From Pseudopedobacter saltans DSM 12145 (GTDB lineage: Bacteria > Bacteroidota > Bacteroidia > Sphingobacteriales > Sphingobacteriaceae): 64,000 nucleotides of DNA. Numbering within the stretch: position 1 is the first letter of the stretch; each line of letters opens with the position of its first letter. The stretch is taken from contig NC_015177.1 in the NCBI RefSeq assembly GCF_000190735.1, forward strand, positions 2,418,001-2,482,000, read 5' to 3'. The notes below the pieces were generated by a model. The model had not been told where the DNA came from, did not search any database, and saw only the letters and a list, made by a program, of their open reading frames with translations. Both the position numbers and the translations under genes were made by a program. Shown here piece after piece: positions 1 through 8,048 of this stretch.

Positions 1-220
1 TTTGTTGGGATTGTGGTGTCCATTGTGTCATTCCAAATGGGACTCCCACTGCAGGGATGGTATTTGCTAAATTTTCGGTTCCCGAAGCATGCTTTTGTGA
101 ACTTAAAGTTGTAGAAGCTCCGGTGCCAATAAAGGGATTTACGCAATCCAACAAATTCTGCCCGAAAACATGGCTACCAAAACAACAAACAATGGCTAAA
201 TAGACTAGTGCTTTTTTCAT
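1..220 (-). CDS. GH92 alpha-mannosidase, N-terminal fragment cut by window edge
   Basis: Only the first 73 codons are inside the window; the gene runs off the left edge. The product starts with a Sec signal peptide (MKKALVYLAIVCCFGSHVFG, then QN). The mature start reads DCVNPFIGTG, followed by a KHASGTENLAN stretch and VGVPFGMTQWTPQ. This is the usual opening of the Bacteroidota GH92 exo-alpha-mannosidase family, whose members are around 750 residues and calcium dependent. The start is 17 bases after the stop of the alpha/beta hydrolase gene, so the two are probably co-transcribed at the downstream end of the utilisation locus. The substrate linkage cannot be judged from this fragment. Confidence 0.8.
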   Translation of the reverse strand, partial: MKKALVYLAIVCCFGSHVFGQNLLDCVNPFIGTGASTTLSSQKHASGTENLANTIPAVGVPFGMTQWTPQSQQ

Positions 221-237
221 AAATATGCAACTTTTAC

Positions 238-1122
238 TTATTGTTTTTCAACAGCGTTCAGGATAAAATCTACAATAGGTTTTGGATCTTTTAAGCTGTG
301 CGGATGATGTTTACCTCCAGGCTTCATAATTATTTCAATATGGCCTCCAGCTTTTTTAATCTGCTCCGCGAAGGGCAAGGTATTTTCATCTAGCGGAACT
401 ACTTCATCTTCGGAACCACAAACATGCAGCATCGGATACTTTCCTTTTACTATCTGTATAATTTTGTTGACGGGACTACCATCAAAATCTGCTATTTTTT
501 GATCTGTATCCAGCTGATAGTCCTTCAAGAAAATCTGCCAATCTTTTGTGCTTCCCGGTCCCTTTCCTTTTCCTCCGGGCCAACTTTTAAGATCCAGTAC
601 GGGATTGTCTGCATATATACATGCTACCTTTTTGGGGTTTTCCGCAGCCCAATTATAAACATAGACACCGCCTCTGCTCATTCCTTCTAAAACGGCTTTT
701 TTCGCTAAACCACTTTTCCTTAGAAAATCATAAAAATCATTCCATATAGTTATCGCCTCTTTATTCCCATATAGCTCCACCACATCGCAATAGACTACAT
801 GAAAACCTTGTTTGAGCAAAGCAATATCTGTCTGAGGCTCATGCCCCCAAAAACGCGCTCTCCAAATCCATGGCTTCCACTTGGCTACTGTAATGGGTTT
901 AACTATTTTAGCTTTTCTTCCTTTAAAAGTAAAATCTGCACAAACGAAACCATGGAAATCGCTTTGCTTAAAATCGCCTTCAATTTTTGAAAAGATATCG
1001 AACTCGGTTTTTCGTTTAAATTTTGGTTCAGCTGAAAATAGTTCTGTGCTAAAACTGGCTAGCAAGAACGAATATACATACAGCGTGAAAATTTTTATTG
1101 TTTTATTGTTTGTATTCATCAT
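238..1122 (-). CDS. Secreted alpha/beta hydrolase (S9/esterase-like)
   Basis: A 294-residue protein with an N-terminal hydrophobic signal segment (about residues 9-30). The alpha/beta hydrolase fold is indicated by the nucleophile elbow GMSRGG (Ser149), an acid in the loop CGSEDEVVP (Asp239) and a histidine in GGKHHPHS (His272 or His273). Such proteins in glycan loci are often annotated as prolyl-oligopeptidase-like hydrolases, and some are carbohydrate esterases; the substrate is not readable here. Two Met codons stand in tandem at the start, and either could be used. The gene is followed 17 bases later by the GH92 gene. Upstream lies a 254-base gap with a double hairpin. Deacylation of the target glycan is an inference from context only. 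Confidence 0.75.
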   Translation of the reverse strand: MMNTNNKTIKIFTLYVYSFLLASFSTELFSAEPKFKRKTEFDIFSKIEGDFKQSDFHGFVCADFTFKGRKAKIVKPITVAKWKPWIWRARFWGHEPQTDIALLKQGFHVVYCDVVELYGNKEAITIWNDFYDFLRKSGLAKKAVLEGMSRGGVYVYNWAAENPKKVACIYADNPVLDLKSWPGGKGKGPGSTKDWQIFLKDYQLDTDQKIADFDGSPVNKIIQIVKGKYPMLHVCGSEDEVVPLDENTLPFAEQIKKAGGHIEIIMKPGGKHHPHSLKDPKPIVDFILNAVEKQ

Positions 1123-1151
1123 TTTTTTATTGTAGGTTCTCTATAGGCTGC

Positions 1152-1185
1152 CTCCAAAATGGAGATACTGAAACAAGTTCAGTAT
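1152..1185. repeat. Tandem hairpin, REP-like intergenic palindrome
   Basis: Two perfect hairpins lie end to end: CTCCA-AAA-TGGAG (1152-1164) and ATACTGAA-ACAAG-TTCAGTAT (1165-1185). On the minus strand the second reads CATACTGAACTTGTTTCAGT, which resembles a palindrome I associate with dispersed intergenic repeats in many bacteria. No U-tract follows on either strand, so a simple terminator is less likely. It occupies the 254-base gap between the first GH29 gene and the hydrolase gene; I see nothing else in that gap. No second copy was noticed in this window. Confidence 0.5.
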
Positions 1186-1376
1186 GACCGTAACGAACCC
1201 TTTAAAACTATCACTAATTTTAGCTTCATCTCCGAAGAGACAATCCGCAGTAAAGATGTTGAAATAATCCCTCGACTAAGACTGGACATAGTTCCGCATG
1301 ATCATAAATATAAAAACTAAAAAACCAGAGAAGAAAACTCTCCCCTAGCTCTATCTATCCGCATTAAAACTCGCTT

Positions 1377-2804
1377 CTAATCTAATTCTCCGGTTTTCAT
1401 ATTTGCCCCAGAGAAATGTTTGTCTTTTATCTGTCCTTTTAGAGTCACTTTTATTACTGTCGCATATTTACCATTCAATGCATTCAGCTGAAAATCGTAG
1501 CCGGATTTTGCCTTTTTAAAAGCCACCTTCTGTCCACCTGCTAACAGATTTGCTGATTTTACCGGAGCATTTAAATCAGGTATAGACAATGTTCCATTTT
1601 TCGGCAAATCAAATACTGAAAGGTAAAGCACACTTTCTTTTTTATCATTTAATTTGGTGGTTATTCTTCCCCAGGATACTTCATCCAATGGATTTGCTTT
1701 GGTTGCATAAATTGCTTCTTTATTTTTATCCATCCATGCACCAATATCTTTTAAACGGTCTATACTTTCCTGCGGGAATGATCCGTCTGGTTTAGGCCCG
1801 ATATTCAATAAATAATTCCCACCTTTTGAAGCAATGTCTATCAGGTTTCTAACCAAGATTTCCGAACTTTTCCAATTGTGATCCCAGCTTTTGAATCCCC
1901 AGCTGCCGTTCATGGTCATACAGGTTTCCCAATCTTTGCCATCCAACTCTTTTCTATCCGGTATTTTCTGTTCTGGTGTTTTGGTATCTCCAGGGAAATT
2001 AGGTCTTTTCAATCTATCATTAGTGATGATATTCGGTTGTAGCTTTAAAACATTTTGCAATTTAGTTGCTTGCTCATCATTAATTTGCATCGGTGTATCC
2101 CACCAAAGCACAGAAACCTCTCCGTAATTAGTCAATAATTCTTTTACTTGCGGAACAGCCACGTCGTTAATATATTGATCAAACGTTTTTGTCTCCTGAG
2201 CAGGATCCCAGTGTCCTCTGTGTGCTTCTGTGTAGGCATTTATTTTGGTCGAATCCGGATTAGGCCATCCTTCGGCCATCACCTTTCTTGCTACAGCCCC
2301 CCCCGGGTTTACCCAATCCTGAGATTGTGAATAATAAAAACCCAATTTTATTCCATATTTTTTACATGCTTCTGCCAAAGGCTTTATCAAGTCTTTACCG
2401 TATTTAGAAGCTTGCAAGGAGTTCCAATGACTCACTTTAGTATCGAACAAAGCAAAACCGTCGTGATGTTTGGTCGTAATGATCAAATATTTCATCCCGG
2501 CATCTTTTGCTGCTTTCGCCCAAAATTCGGCATTGTATTTCACAGGATTAAAATTCTTTGCTGTATCAATATATTCCTGTACAGGAATTTTAGCGCGGTT
2601 CATAATCCATTCTGCTCCACCCCTGGCTTGTTGGTGGCCATGATATACCCCGCCCCATTGTGCATAAGTCCCGAAATGGATAAACATACCAAATCTGGCT
2701 TCGCGCCACCATGCCATCTTCTCGTCCTTGCTTAAAGCCTGAGCAGATAAATCTCGCTGCCCAATCACAGCGATTAGCACTATCAGGAAAAATCTTCTTA
2801 ACAT
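1377..2804 (-). CDS. Alpha-L-fucosidase, GH29 (single-domain form)
   Basis: A 475-residue secreted enzyme with a signal peptide ending near AQALS (about residue 21). GH29 hallmarks are in order: REARFGMFIHFGTYAQWGG (residues 35-52), TTKHHDGFALF (about 110-120), LGFYYSQSQDW (about 154-164) and the nucleophile strand SVLWWDTP, with Asp236 as the likely nucleophile. The catalytic barrel ends near residue 360 (GGNYLLNIGPKPDGSF) and a short beta-sandwich follows. It hydrolyses terminal alpha-L-fucose with retention; the linkage preference is not decidable here. It stands alone in its transcription direction, 201 bases downstream of the T9SS-protein gene. It is clearly a different subtype from the longer GH29 at 12629-14503, so the locus probably removes fucose in two different contexts. 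Confidence 0.93.
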   Translation of the reverse strand: MLRRFFLIVLIAVIGQRDLSAQALSKDEKMAWWREARFGMFIHFGTYAQWGGVYHGHQQARGGAEWIMNRAKIPVQEYIDTAKNFNPVKYNAEFWAKAAKDAGMKYLIITTKHHDGFALFDTKVSHWNSLQASKYGKDLIKPLAEACKKYGIKLGFYYSQSQDWVNPGGAVARKVMAEGWPNPDSTKINAYTEAHRGHWDPAQETKTFDQYINDVAVPQVKELLTNYGEVSVLWWDTPMQINDEQATKLQNVLKLQPNIITNDRLKRPNFPGDTKTPEQKIPDRKELDGKDWETCMTMNGSWGFKSWDHNWKSSEILVRNLIDIASKGGNYLLNIGPKPDGSFPQESIDRLKDIGAWMDKNKEAIYATKANPLDEVSWGRITTKLNDKKESVLYLSVFDLPKNGTLSIPDLNAPVKSANLLAGGQKVAFKKAKSGYDFQLNALNGKYATVIKVTLKGQIKDKHFSGANMKTGELD

Positions 2805-3005
2805 CTTGTAAAGTTTAAAGTCAAAAGTTTATATAGTCGAAATCAAAACTTAAGCACTGGAGCTTCAATTTACATTTCTAAACAATTTTCAATATAAACG
2901 AATTTATTTAACAAAATATTCAGCGTTAATTACATTTTTGAATGTGATTTTGGCATTTTGTTGATAGCCAGTCAATGGTCCTTAATCATATGTTATGATT
3001 TATGT

Positions 3006-5504
3006 TTAATAAACTATCATTTTGTTTGAAATGACCTCCTTATCAGTATTTATTTCAGAAATGTAGACTCCCGGTTTGAGTGTTATTTTGAGAGGTATTT
3101 CGGAACGAATGCCCTGATTGTTAAAATTTTGCATAAAAAGTTTCCTACCGTCTATATTAAATATAGATATAGAAATATTTCCGGATGACAATTCATTAGT
3201 GAGAAATAATTTCCCATCTCTTGAATATACGGTCAATCGATTATGATTAAAATAATCTATTGCAACGATATCGGAGTCTGAAAATTCGTAATTAGAATTC
3301 ACTTGTCTTATTCTGTAATAATTTGTTCCAATAGCCGGGAATTTATCATTAAACACATAATAATCCATATCAGAAGCTGTCACTTCTTTTATTATCTGAA
3401 ATGCACCTACGCTGCTATTCCTTCGTAGTACCTGAAAGAAAGTATTCGGTTTTATATTATTCGCTCTCCATTCCAAATTGATTCCATTTTCGGTTTTATG
3501 TGCTTTGAAAGAATTTGTAACTATTGCCATTGTATTTACCCGATACAGATTCCATTCCGAAAACTGAATTTGAGTAGCCCCACTATTTGCTGTAATATCT
3601 AATTTATAATACTTGTATGCAGTAGTAGCATTAACCACGAAAAACCTTCTTTCATATCTATTGTTAAAGCTCTGATTAGTTTGTACATCCAGTGCATCCC
3701 AAACTGCTCCATCATTAGACCCGTATAATGTCCAATCTTTTGGATCTCTTGTCGGCGTATCATTGGCCGATGCTACCTCATAAAAACTTAATATCTCGGA
3801 CGTGGGGGACTGGTATTGAACCCAAAGCTTATTTTGGCCAACAAAGTATTTGGTGGCGGTGTTTACATCGATCAGATTAGGATAATTTTCAGTTTGTTTA
3901 CTGCTGGTATATTGAGCGGTCAGTATTCCTCCATTTCCTGTAATCCGATAACTGGAATTAGGATCGGGGATTGTTGCATTCGCAGACAAAGTTTTAAACT
4001 CGTTGATTTTACCTGTTACCGTCCCTTGCTCATTGATGGCGTCTATCCTCCAAAAATAAGTTGTAAGTTCCTCAAGATTTTCTACTCTAAAAATATAATC
4101 CCCCACTTCCACTTGTTCCTGTAAATTGTCTTTGTCTTTACCAAAAAAGACTTTATATGATTTCGTATTGGTGGAACCTGTCCATTTTAAATCTATATTA
4201 AGAGGAATTCCAACGCTTTTATCTCCCGGTAAGAGTCCATAGGCCTGCTCTGGTAATTTTGATTGGTTGGGTAATGACTCCAGGTACCTCTGCTGTTTTT
4301 GCCATAAGAGTCTTGCGGTTCCCTGAGGATAGGATGCAATCCTTCCAGCGTTAATATTGATATTAACCATCCGTTCAAATTGATCAGGTCTGAATGTTGG
4401 CAAATAGAAATATTCATCGCGAACATACTTATCACCACCTGAATTTCCTGAACCGACAGTACCATCTATCCTCCCGGCATAAGTACCATCAGGTTGTGGT
4501 ATCCCTAAAACCATATCTATATAAGTATTCGCAAAAGGTACCAGATCTTCAAATTTGATTCCATAACGGCCGGTTTTATAAGCAATATATAATCCCTCTA
4601 CATCGTAGGCTAAATGGTTAGCATCTTCCACAGAACCACCTATCGCATATAGAAATAACTTCACGTTATTTCCTTCTTTAGATTTCTTCGACTGTGTTTC
4701 TGAAAAAAACCACTCCAGATTTGGATTAACAATATTATCATATAATACAATCCTTGCAGGATCATCATTTAAAATGAGGTGACATTGTGTTAATCTTACA
4801 AAAGCATTGGTTAACATAAATGCCTGGTTCCATGGAGCGGGGTCATTTGGTTTATAAGTGTTTGGCGCTCCGGGAAAGTAGTAGCGGTTTCTATCACTGG
4901 TACGAATAAAACGTGGGAGTATCCAATTGTCCATTACATAATTGGATTCCCGTATGTATTTTAATGCCCTTTCTTTATAGGTCTGATTCAAATCTCCCTG
5001 TTGATTGGGAATTGATTGGTCCCAAATACCCGAGTTTTGCAATATTAACAAAGAACAATAAACCATATGAGATAAGACCTGCCCCTGCTCTATTCCTGCT
5101 CTTGCGGGCACCTCTGTAACATCAGATGGCCATACAGGTTCTATATTACCTGTCCACACTATTTTTTGCCCACCTTCGCTTTCCGGCTTTAAGTCATTTC
5201 TTCCCGACAATGCCATGTCGCAATAATGTATCATTCTGTTTAGGATCTCTATATCTCCTGTCGCTTCATACATCAAGCCACAGGCCTCTATAGCTTTTCC
5301 ATTATTGCCATAGACCCAAACATTTCCTGCATTCTGATTTGGATCAGGATTTACCTTACCATTCATGTAATTTTTGAATGCCTGAATTTCCTTTGGAGTG
5401 ATAGGTCCGCTTAAATTTTCTAAGAGGAGGGATTGTGCCCTTGTTTTCCAGGCTACAAATAGAAAACAAATTATAATAGCAGCTTTTAGGATTGTTTCTT
5501 TCAT
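3006..5504 (-). CDS. T9SS-secreted multidomain protein with FN3-like and F5/8C domains
   Basis: An 832-residue protein. It has a signal peptide (about 1-23) and an N-terminal domain (about 25-420) rich in helices and aromatic residues, which looks like an alpha/alpha-toroid hydrolase or lyase fold but which I cannot assign. A fibronectin-III-like segment follows (about 430-505, KSYKVFFGKDKDNL to TTYFWRIDA). Next is a discoidin/F5-8C carbohydrate-binding domain (about 515-655, with DWTLYGSNDG and YKYYKLDITANSG). The tail (about 757-832) has the type A sorting-domain look: ISIFNIDGRKLF, then LKPGVYISEI, ending in KMIVY. So it is probably exported across the outer membrane by the type IX system, unlike its Sec and lipoprotein neighbours. 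It has its own upstream gap with a shared promoter motif. Confidence 0.75.
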   Translation of the reverse strand: MKETILKAAIIICFLFVAWKTRAQSLLLENLSGPITPKEIQAFKNYMNGKVNPDPNQNAGNVWVYGNNGKAIEACGLMYEATGDIEILNRMIHYCDMALSGRNDLKPESEGGQKIVWTGNIEPVWPSDVTEVPARAGIEQGQVLSHMVYCSLLILQNSGIWDQSIPNQQGDLNQTYKERALKYIRESNYVMDNWILPRFIRTSDRNRYYFPGAPNTYKPNDPAPWNQAFMLTNAFVRLTQCHLILNDDPARIVLYDNIVNPNLEWFFSETQSKKSKEGNNVKLFLYAIGGSVEDANHLAYDVEGLYIAYKTGRYGIKFEDLVPFANTYIDMVLGIPQPDGTYAGRIDGTVGSGNSGGDKYVRDEYFYLPTFRPDQFERMVNININAGRIASYPQGTARLLWQKQQRYLESLPNQSKLPEQAYGLLPGDKSVGIPLNIDLKWTGSTNTKSYKVFFGKDKDNLQEQVEVGDYIFRVENLEELTTYFWRIDAINEQGTVTGKINEFKTLSANATIPDPNSSYRITGNGGILTAQYTSSKQTENYPNLIDVNTATKYFVGQNKLWVQYQSPTSEILSFYEVASANDTPTRDPKDWTLYGSNDGAVWDALDVQTNQSFNNRYERRFFVVNATTAYKYYKLDITANSGATQIQFSEWNLYRVNTMAIVTNSFKAHKTENGINLEWRANNIKPNTFFQVLRRNSSVGAFQIIKEVTASDMDYYVFNDKFPAIGTNYYRIRQVNSNYEFSDSDIVAIDYFNHNRLTVYSRDGKLFLTNELSSGNISISIFNIDGRKLFMQNFNNQGIRSEIPLKITLKPGVYISEINTDKEVISNKMIVY

Positions 5505-5571
5505 AAAATAAGATTTATGAAAGACAAATTAATAATTTATAAAAAACTATATATCAATACATTTAGCTTTA

Positions 5572-5588
5572 TATTAAGCAATTTTGGC
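5572..5588 (-). promoter_or_regulatory. Shared 17-bp PUL promoter motif, copy 1
   Basis: The plus strand reads TATTAAGCAATTTTGGC. A copy differing at two positions (both purine for purine) lies upstream of susC at 11377-11393. A weaker copy (13 of 17 positions) lies before the beta-helix gene at 16232-16248. This copy is 68 bases upstream of the start codon of the T9SS-protein gene. A role as binding site for one of the two AraC regulators is inferred. Confidence 0.4.
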
Positions 5589-5688
5589 GATTAGAGAATT
5601 TTAGAGATTTACAAAGTTTAATTACCATTGGTCTTAAAACTTAATAACACAATCGATTTTTTGAACTTGTAAAATAATTTTATGATAT

Positions 5689-5720
5689 GCAAAAAAGGTC
5701 TGAACTAAAGTCCAGACCTT
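5689..5720 (-). terminator. Intrinsic terminator after susC-susD-fasciclin operon
   Basis: Arms AAGGTCTG (5695-5702) and CAGACCTT (5713-5720) form a hairpin; on the minus strand the T-run TTTTTT follows at 5696-5691. It lies 25 bases past the stop of the fasciclin-like lipoprotein gene and marks the end of that operon. The remaining 241-base gap up to the T9SS gene also holds the shared promoter motif. Confidence 0.8.
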
Positions 5721-5745
5721 CCCTATTAAGTTACTTGTTCGGCTA

Positions 5746-6468
5746 TTATAATGGTAATGCCGGAGAAAAGAACGATCCTATCACATGTACAGTCCCGTTT
5801 GTTGCTAAAATACTACTTGTTCTAACATTAAGAACATCATTGAGCTGAATTGGATAATCACTTGTATTACTTGGAGAAGAGTTTAATACTTTTATCGTCA
5901 TTATCGATTCAGGATTTGTATTCGGAATAAAATTTGCTAAGGTTATTCCTGTGGGCAATGTATTAAAGTATCCTGCGGGGCACAAAGTATTTGCATTGAT
6001 GGTTTGCAATGCCGGAATAGTGTAGTGGTTATATTCTCCCTCTACTATCAAATACTTAAGATAATTCCTAACAAACTCTTTTGGATATTGATTCCAATTA
6101 GTAGCGTTTGCATTATTAACCTTGAAATTTGTCCAGAATGCAGGAGCAGAGAGAGTTGGAGGATTTCCTGAAGAAGCCCCATACATCAATATAAATGTTC
6201 TGTTAGGCTTAGTATACTCCAAAGTGTCTATCTCAGAATAGATAATGGCATCCATCATTCTGGCAAACACCCTTGTTTCCGCTGTATTTCCATAAGATCT
6301 TTCCTTTAAATATTGCCACACAGTCTTATCCATCTTAGGATCTAGTGTATGTGGCGTTCTGTTATAATCTTTCTGTACATCCAAACCAAAAAGAGTGCAA
6401 CCAGAAAACAATGCCAAGGCCGCTATTCCGCCCCCTACTTTTTTAAAAATTCTATATATCGTTTTCAT
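5746..6468 (-). CDS. Fasciclin-like lipoprotein
   Basis: A 240-residue lipoprotein: the hydrophobic leader ends in a lipobox LALFSGC with Cys24, so it is probably outer-membrane anchored. The body looks like one divergent fasciclin (FAS1) domain: the N-terminal TVWQYLKERS and the final strand TSSILATNGTVHVIGSFF match the usual H2-box region at the end of FAS1 domains. Proteins of this type often follow SusD in Bacteroidota glycan loci and are thought to bind or present glycan, or to support the SusCD complex; that role is not proven. The start codon is 4 bases from the stop of susD, so they are translationally coupled or at least co-transcribed. It is the last gene before a strong terminator. 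Confidence 0.75.
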   Translation of the reverse strand: MKTIYRIFKKVGGGIAALALFSGCTLFGLDVQKDYNRTPHTLDPKMDKTVWQYLKERSYGNTAETRVFARMMDAIIYSEIDTLEYTKPNRTFILMYGASSGNPPTLSAPAFWTNFKVNNANATNWNQYPKEFVRNYLKYLIVEGEYNHYTIPALQTINANTLCPAGYFNTLPTGITLANFIPNTNPESIMTIKVLNSSPSNTSDYPIQLNDVLNVRTSSILATNGTVHVIGSFFSPALPL

Positions 6469-6472
6469 AATA

Positions 6473-8035
6473 CTATCTGTAAAAAGAATTTTGCTCTAAT
6501 TTTTTATTATCTTCCAAATTGTTACGATGAATAGGCCACAAAGCTTTTTCGTCAACATTTGTCCCGAAACCTTCCGTATAGGGAGCACCCTGAATTTTCG
6601 ATATTCTACGATTGATAACTGGGTCTAATACTTTATTCAAACTACGAGTTCTCACTAAATCAAACCAACGTTTACCTTCTCCAAAAAGTTCTAATCGCCT
6701 TTCACGTATAATTTCATCTTCCAGCCCTACAACTCCAGCTATAAGAGGATCAGCATCTAGCAAGGCTACTTTTCCTGCTCTTTGTCTAATGAAGTTCAAA
6801 TATTTCAACGCATTCGGTCTATCACCAGTTCTATTTAAAGCTTCCGCATAAGATAAGTAGACATCTCCTAATCTATACATTACCAAATACACTGGATAAT
6901 CTGTGGCTTTCGGCGCATTAGTTCCACTTGGAAAACCACTTGCAGGTACATTATAATACTTCAACACTTTATCATAGTGTCCCAGACCTGCTAAAGTATC
7001 TATACTAAGCGTAACTCTCATATCCGTTTTATCCTTTTTCCAATCAGCATGTAAAACCGAATCTACTCTAACTTGATTATTTGAACTACCTATAGAAATC
7101 GGGATACAAGCACACCCATTATTTGCCGCGTCCCAATTGATACTCCAAATAGATTCTTTCGATTTAGATGGATCCAAAAATAACTTTGGTCTCCAATCGG
7201 CAGCTACTTCCAAATCTGCAATAGTAGTCCCAGTGTAAACCTTGCCTGTTGGTGCCTTAGCTTTGAACACATTTTTAAACCAGTTTATTGCTTCAGTATA
7301 GGAAGCATTATCACTATTCATCCCTGCTTTCCACATGTAAACATCTGCTAATATAGCTGCTATAGCACCTTCATTAATATTCCACACGTTTGAGGTTTGA
7401 TTCTTTTGGATAAGATTATAAGCATTTTTCAAATCCGGGATGATGATTTCTTCCATGATTTTTTCTTTAGATTCACGGGGTCTCTTGCTTTCAACCATAT
7501 AATCTTCATAAGGTTCTATCCAAATCGGCGCATCTCCCCATAACCTAACGATATAGAAGTAACACATAGCTCGCATGGCATAACACTGTGCCAAAAAATT
7601 ATCTCTTAAAGTTGGTGTTACCGCATTATCTAATTTCGCCGCATTAGGTATATATTTTATCGCAAGATTAGTTAAACCTATTGTGCGATAAAAACCCGTC
7701 CAATCACTAGCACTATTTCCAGAAGTTAAGGTATTTATTGAAAGTTCTCTCACTAATGCGCTTGTATACTGCCCATTAAAATCAAAGTTATCTGCCCTTC
7801 CCTCTCCCCAATAATGATATTTTCCTGTAAAATTTTTTGTTCCTCCTTCTCCGGTCATCTCTTGCTGAAACGAACCGTAAATTCCCGCCATAGATGCATT
7901 AACATCTTTAAGCGTTTTATAATAATCTTTTGTATCTACTGCAGTCAAAGGTTTCTCTTCTAAGAATTTCTGACAACCAGAAGTGGCTAACAAGCCTACA
8001 AATACCGTAGCGTATACAACTATATTATGTTTCAT
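6473..8035 (-). CDS. SusD/RagB-like glycan-binding lipoprotein
   Basis: A 520-residue outer-membrane lipoprotein that caps SusC and captures oligosaccharide. The signal peptide MKHNIVVYATVFVGLLATSGC ends in a lipobox with Cys21. SusD features include the early KPLTAVDTKDYYKTL, the TPR-like helical region with AQCYAMRAMCYFYIVRLWGDAP, and the C-terminal RLGDVYLSYAEALNR plus EIIRERRLELFGEGKRWFDL. I chose the Met at 8035 rather than the in-frame Met at 8062. The shorter start puts the lipobox signal at the N-terminus and leaves 13 bases after the susC stop, whereas the longer one overlaps susC. It forms the import unit with the preceding SusC. Confidence 0.93.
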   Translation of the reverse strand: MKHNIVVYATVFVGLLATSGCQKFLEEKPLTAVDTKDYYKTLKDVNASMAGIYGSFQQEMTGEGGTKNFTGKYHYWGEGRADNFDFNGQYTSALVRELSINTLTSGNSASDWTGFYRTIGLTNLAIKYIPNAAKLDNAVTPTLRDNFLAQCYAMRAMCYFYIVRLWGDAPIWIEPYEDYMVESKRPRESKEKIMEEIIIPDLKNAYNLIQKNQTSNVWNINEGAIAAILADVYMWKAGMNSDNASYTEAINWFKNVFKAKAPTGKVYTGTTIADLEVAADWRPKLFLDPSKSKESIWSINWDAANNGCACIPISIGSSNNQVRVDSVLHADWKKDKTDMRVTLSIDTLAGLGHYDKVLKYYNVPASGFPSGTNAPKATDYPVYLVMYRLGDVYLSYAEALNRTGDRPNALKYLNFIRQRAGKVALLDADPLIAGVVGLEDEIIRERRLELFGEGKRWFDLVRTRSLNKVLDPVINRRISKIQGAPYTEGFGTNVDEKALWPIHRNNLEDNKKLEQNSFYR

Positions 8036-8048
8036 TAAGTGCATATTA

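Noticed and set aside
424-690. Open frame on the plus strand inside the alpha/beta hydrolase gene
   Set aside because: It lies fully antisense to a gene with a complete catalytic triad and shows no family features of its own; the same applies to 799-990, 881-1135 and 2412-2735.
1320-1352. Possible terminator after the first GH29 upstream gap (AGAG/CTCT with a T run)
   Set aside because: Only a 4-bp stem and in the wrong place relative to the stop at 1377; not convincing.
2984-3000. Inverted repeat AATCATA-TGT-TATGATT just after the T9SS gene stop
   Set aside because: Short, AT-only for the most part and without a U tract; too weak to call a terminator or operator.
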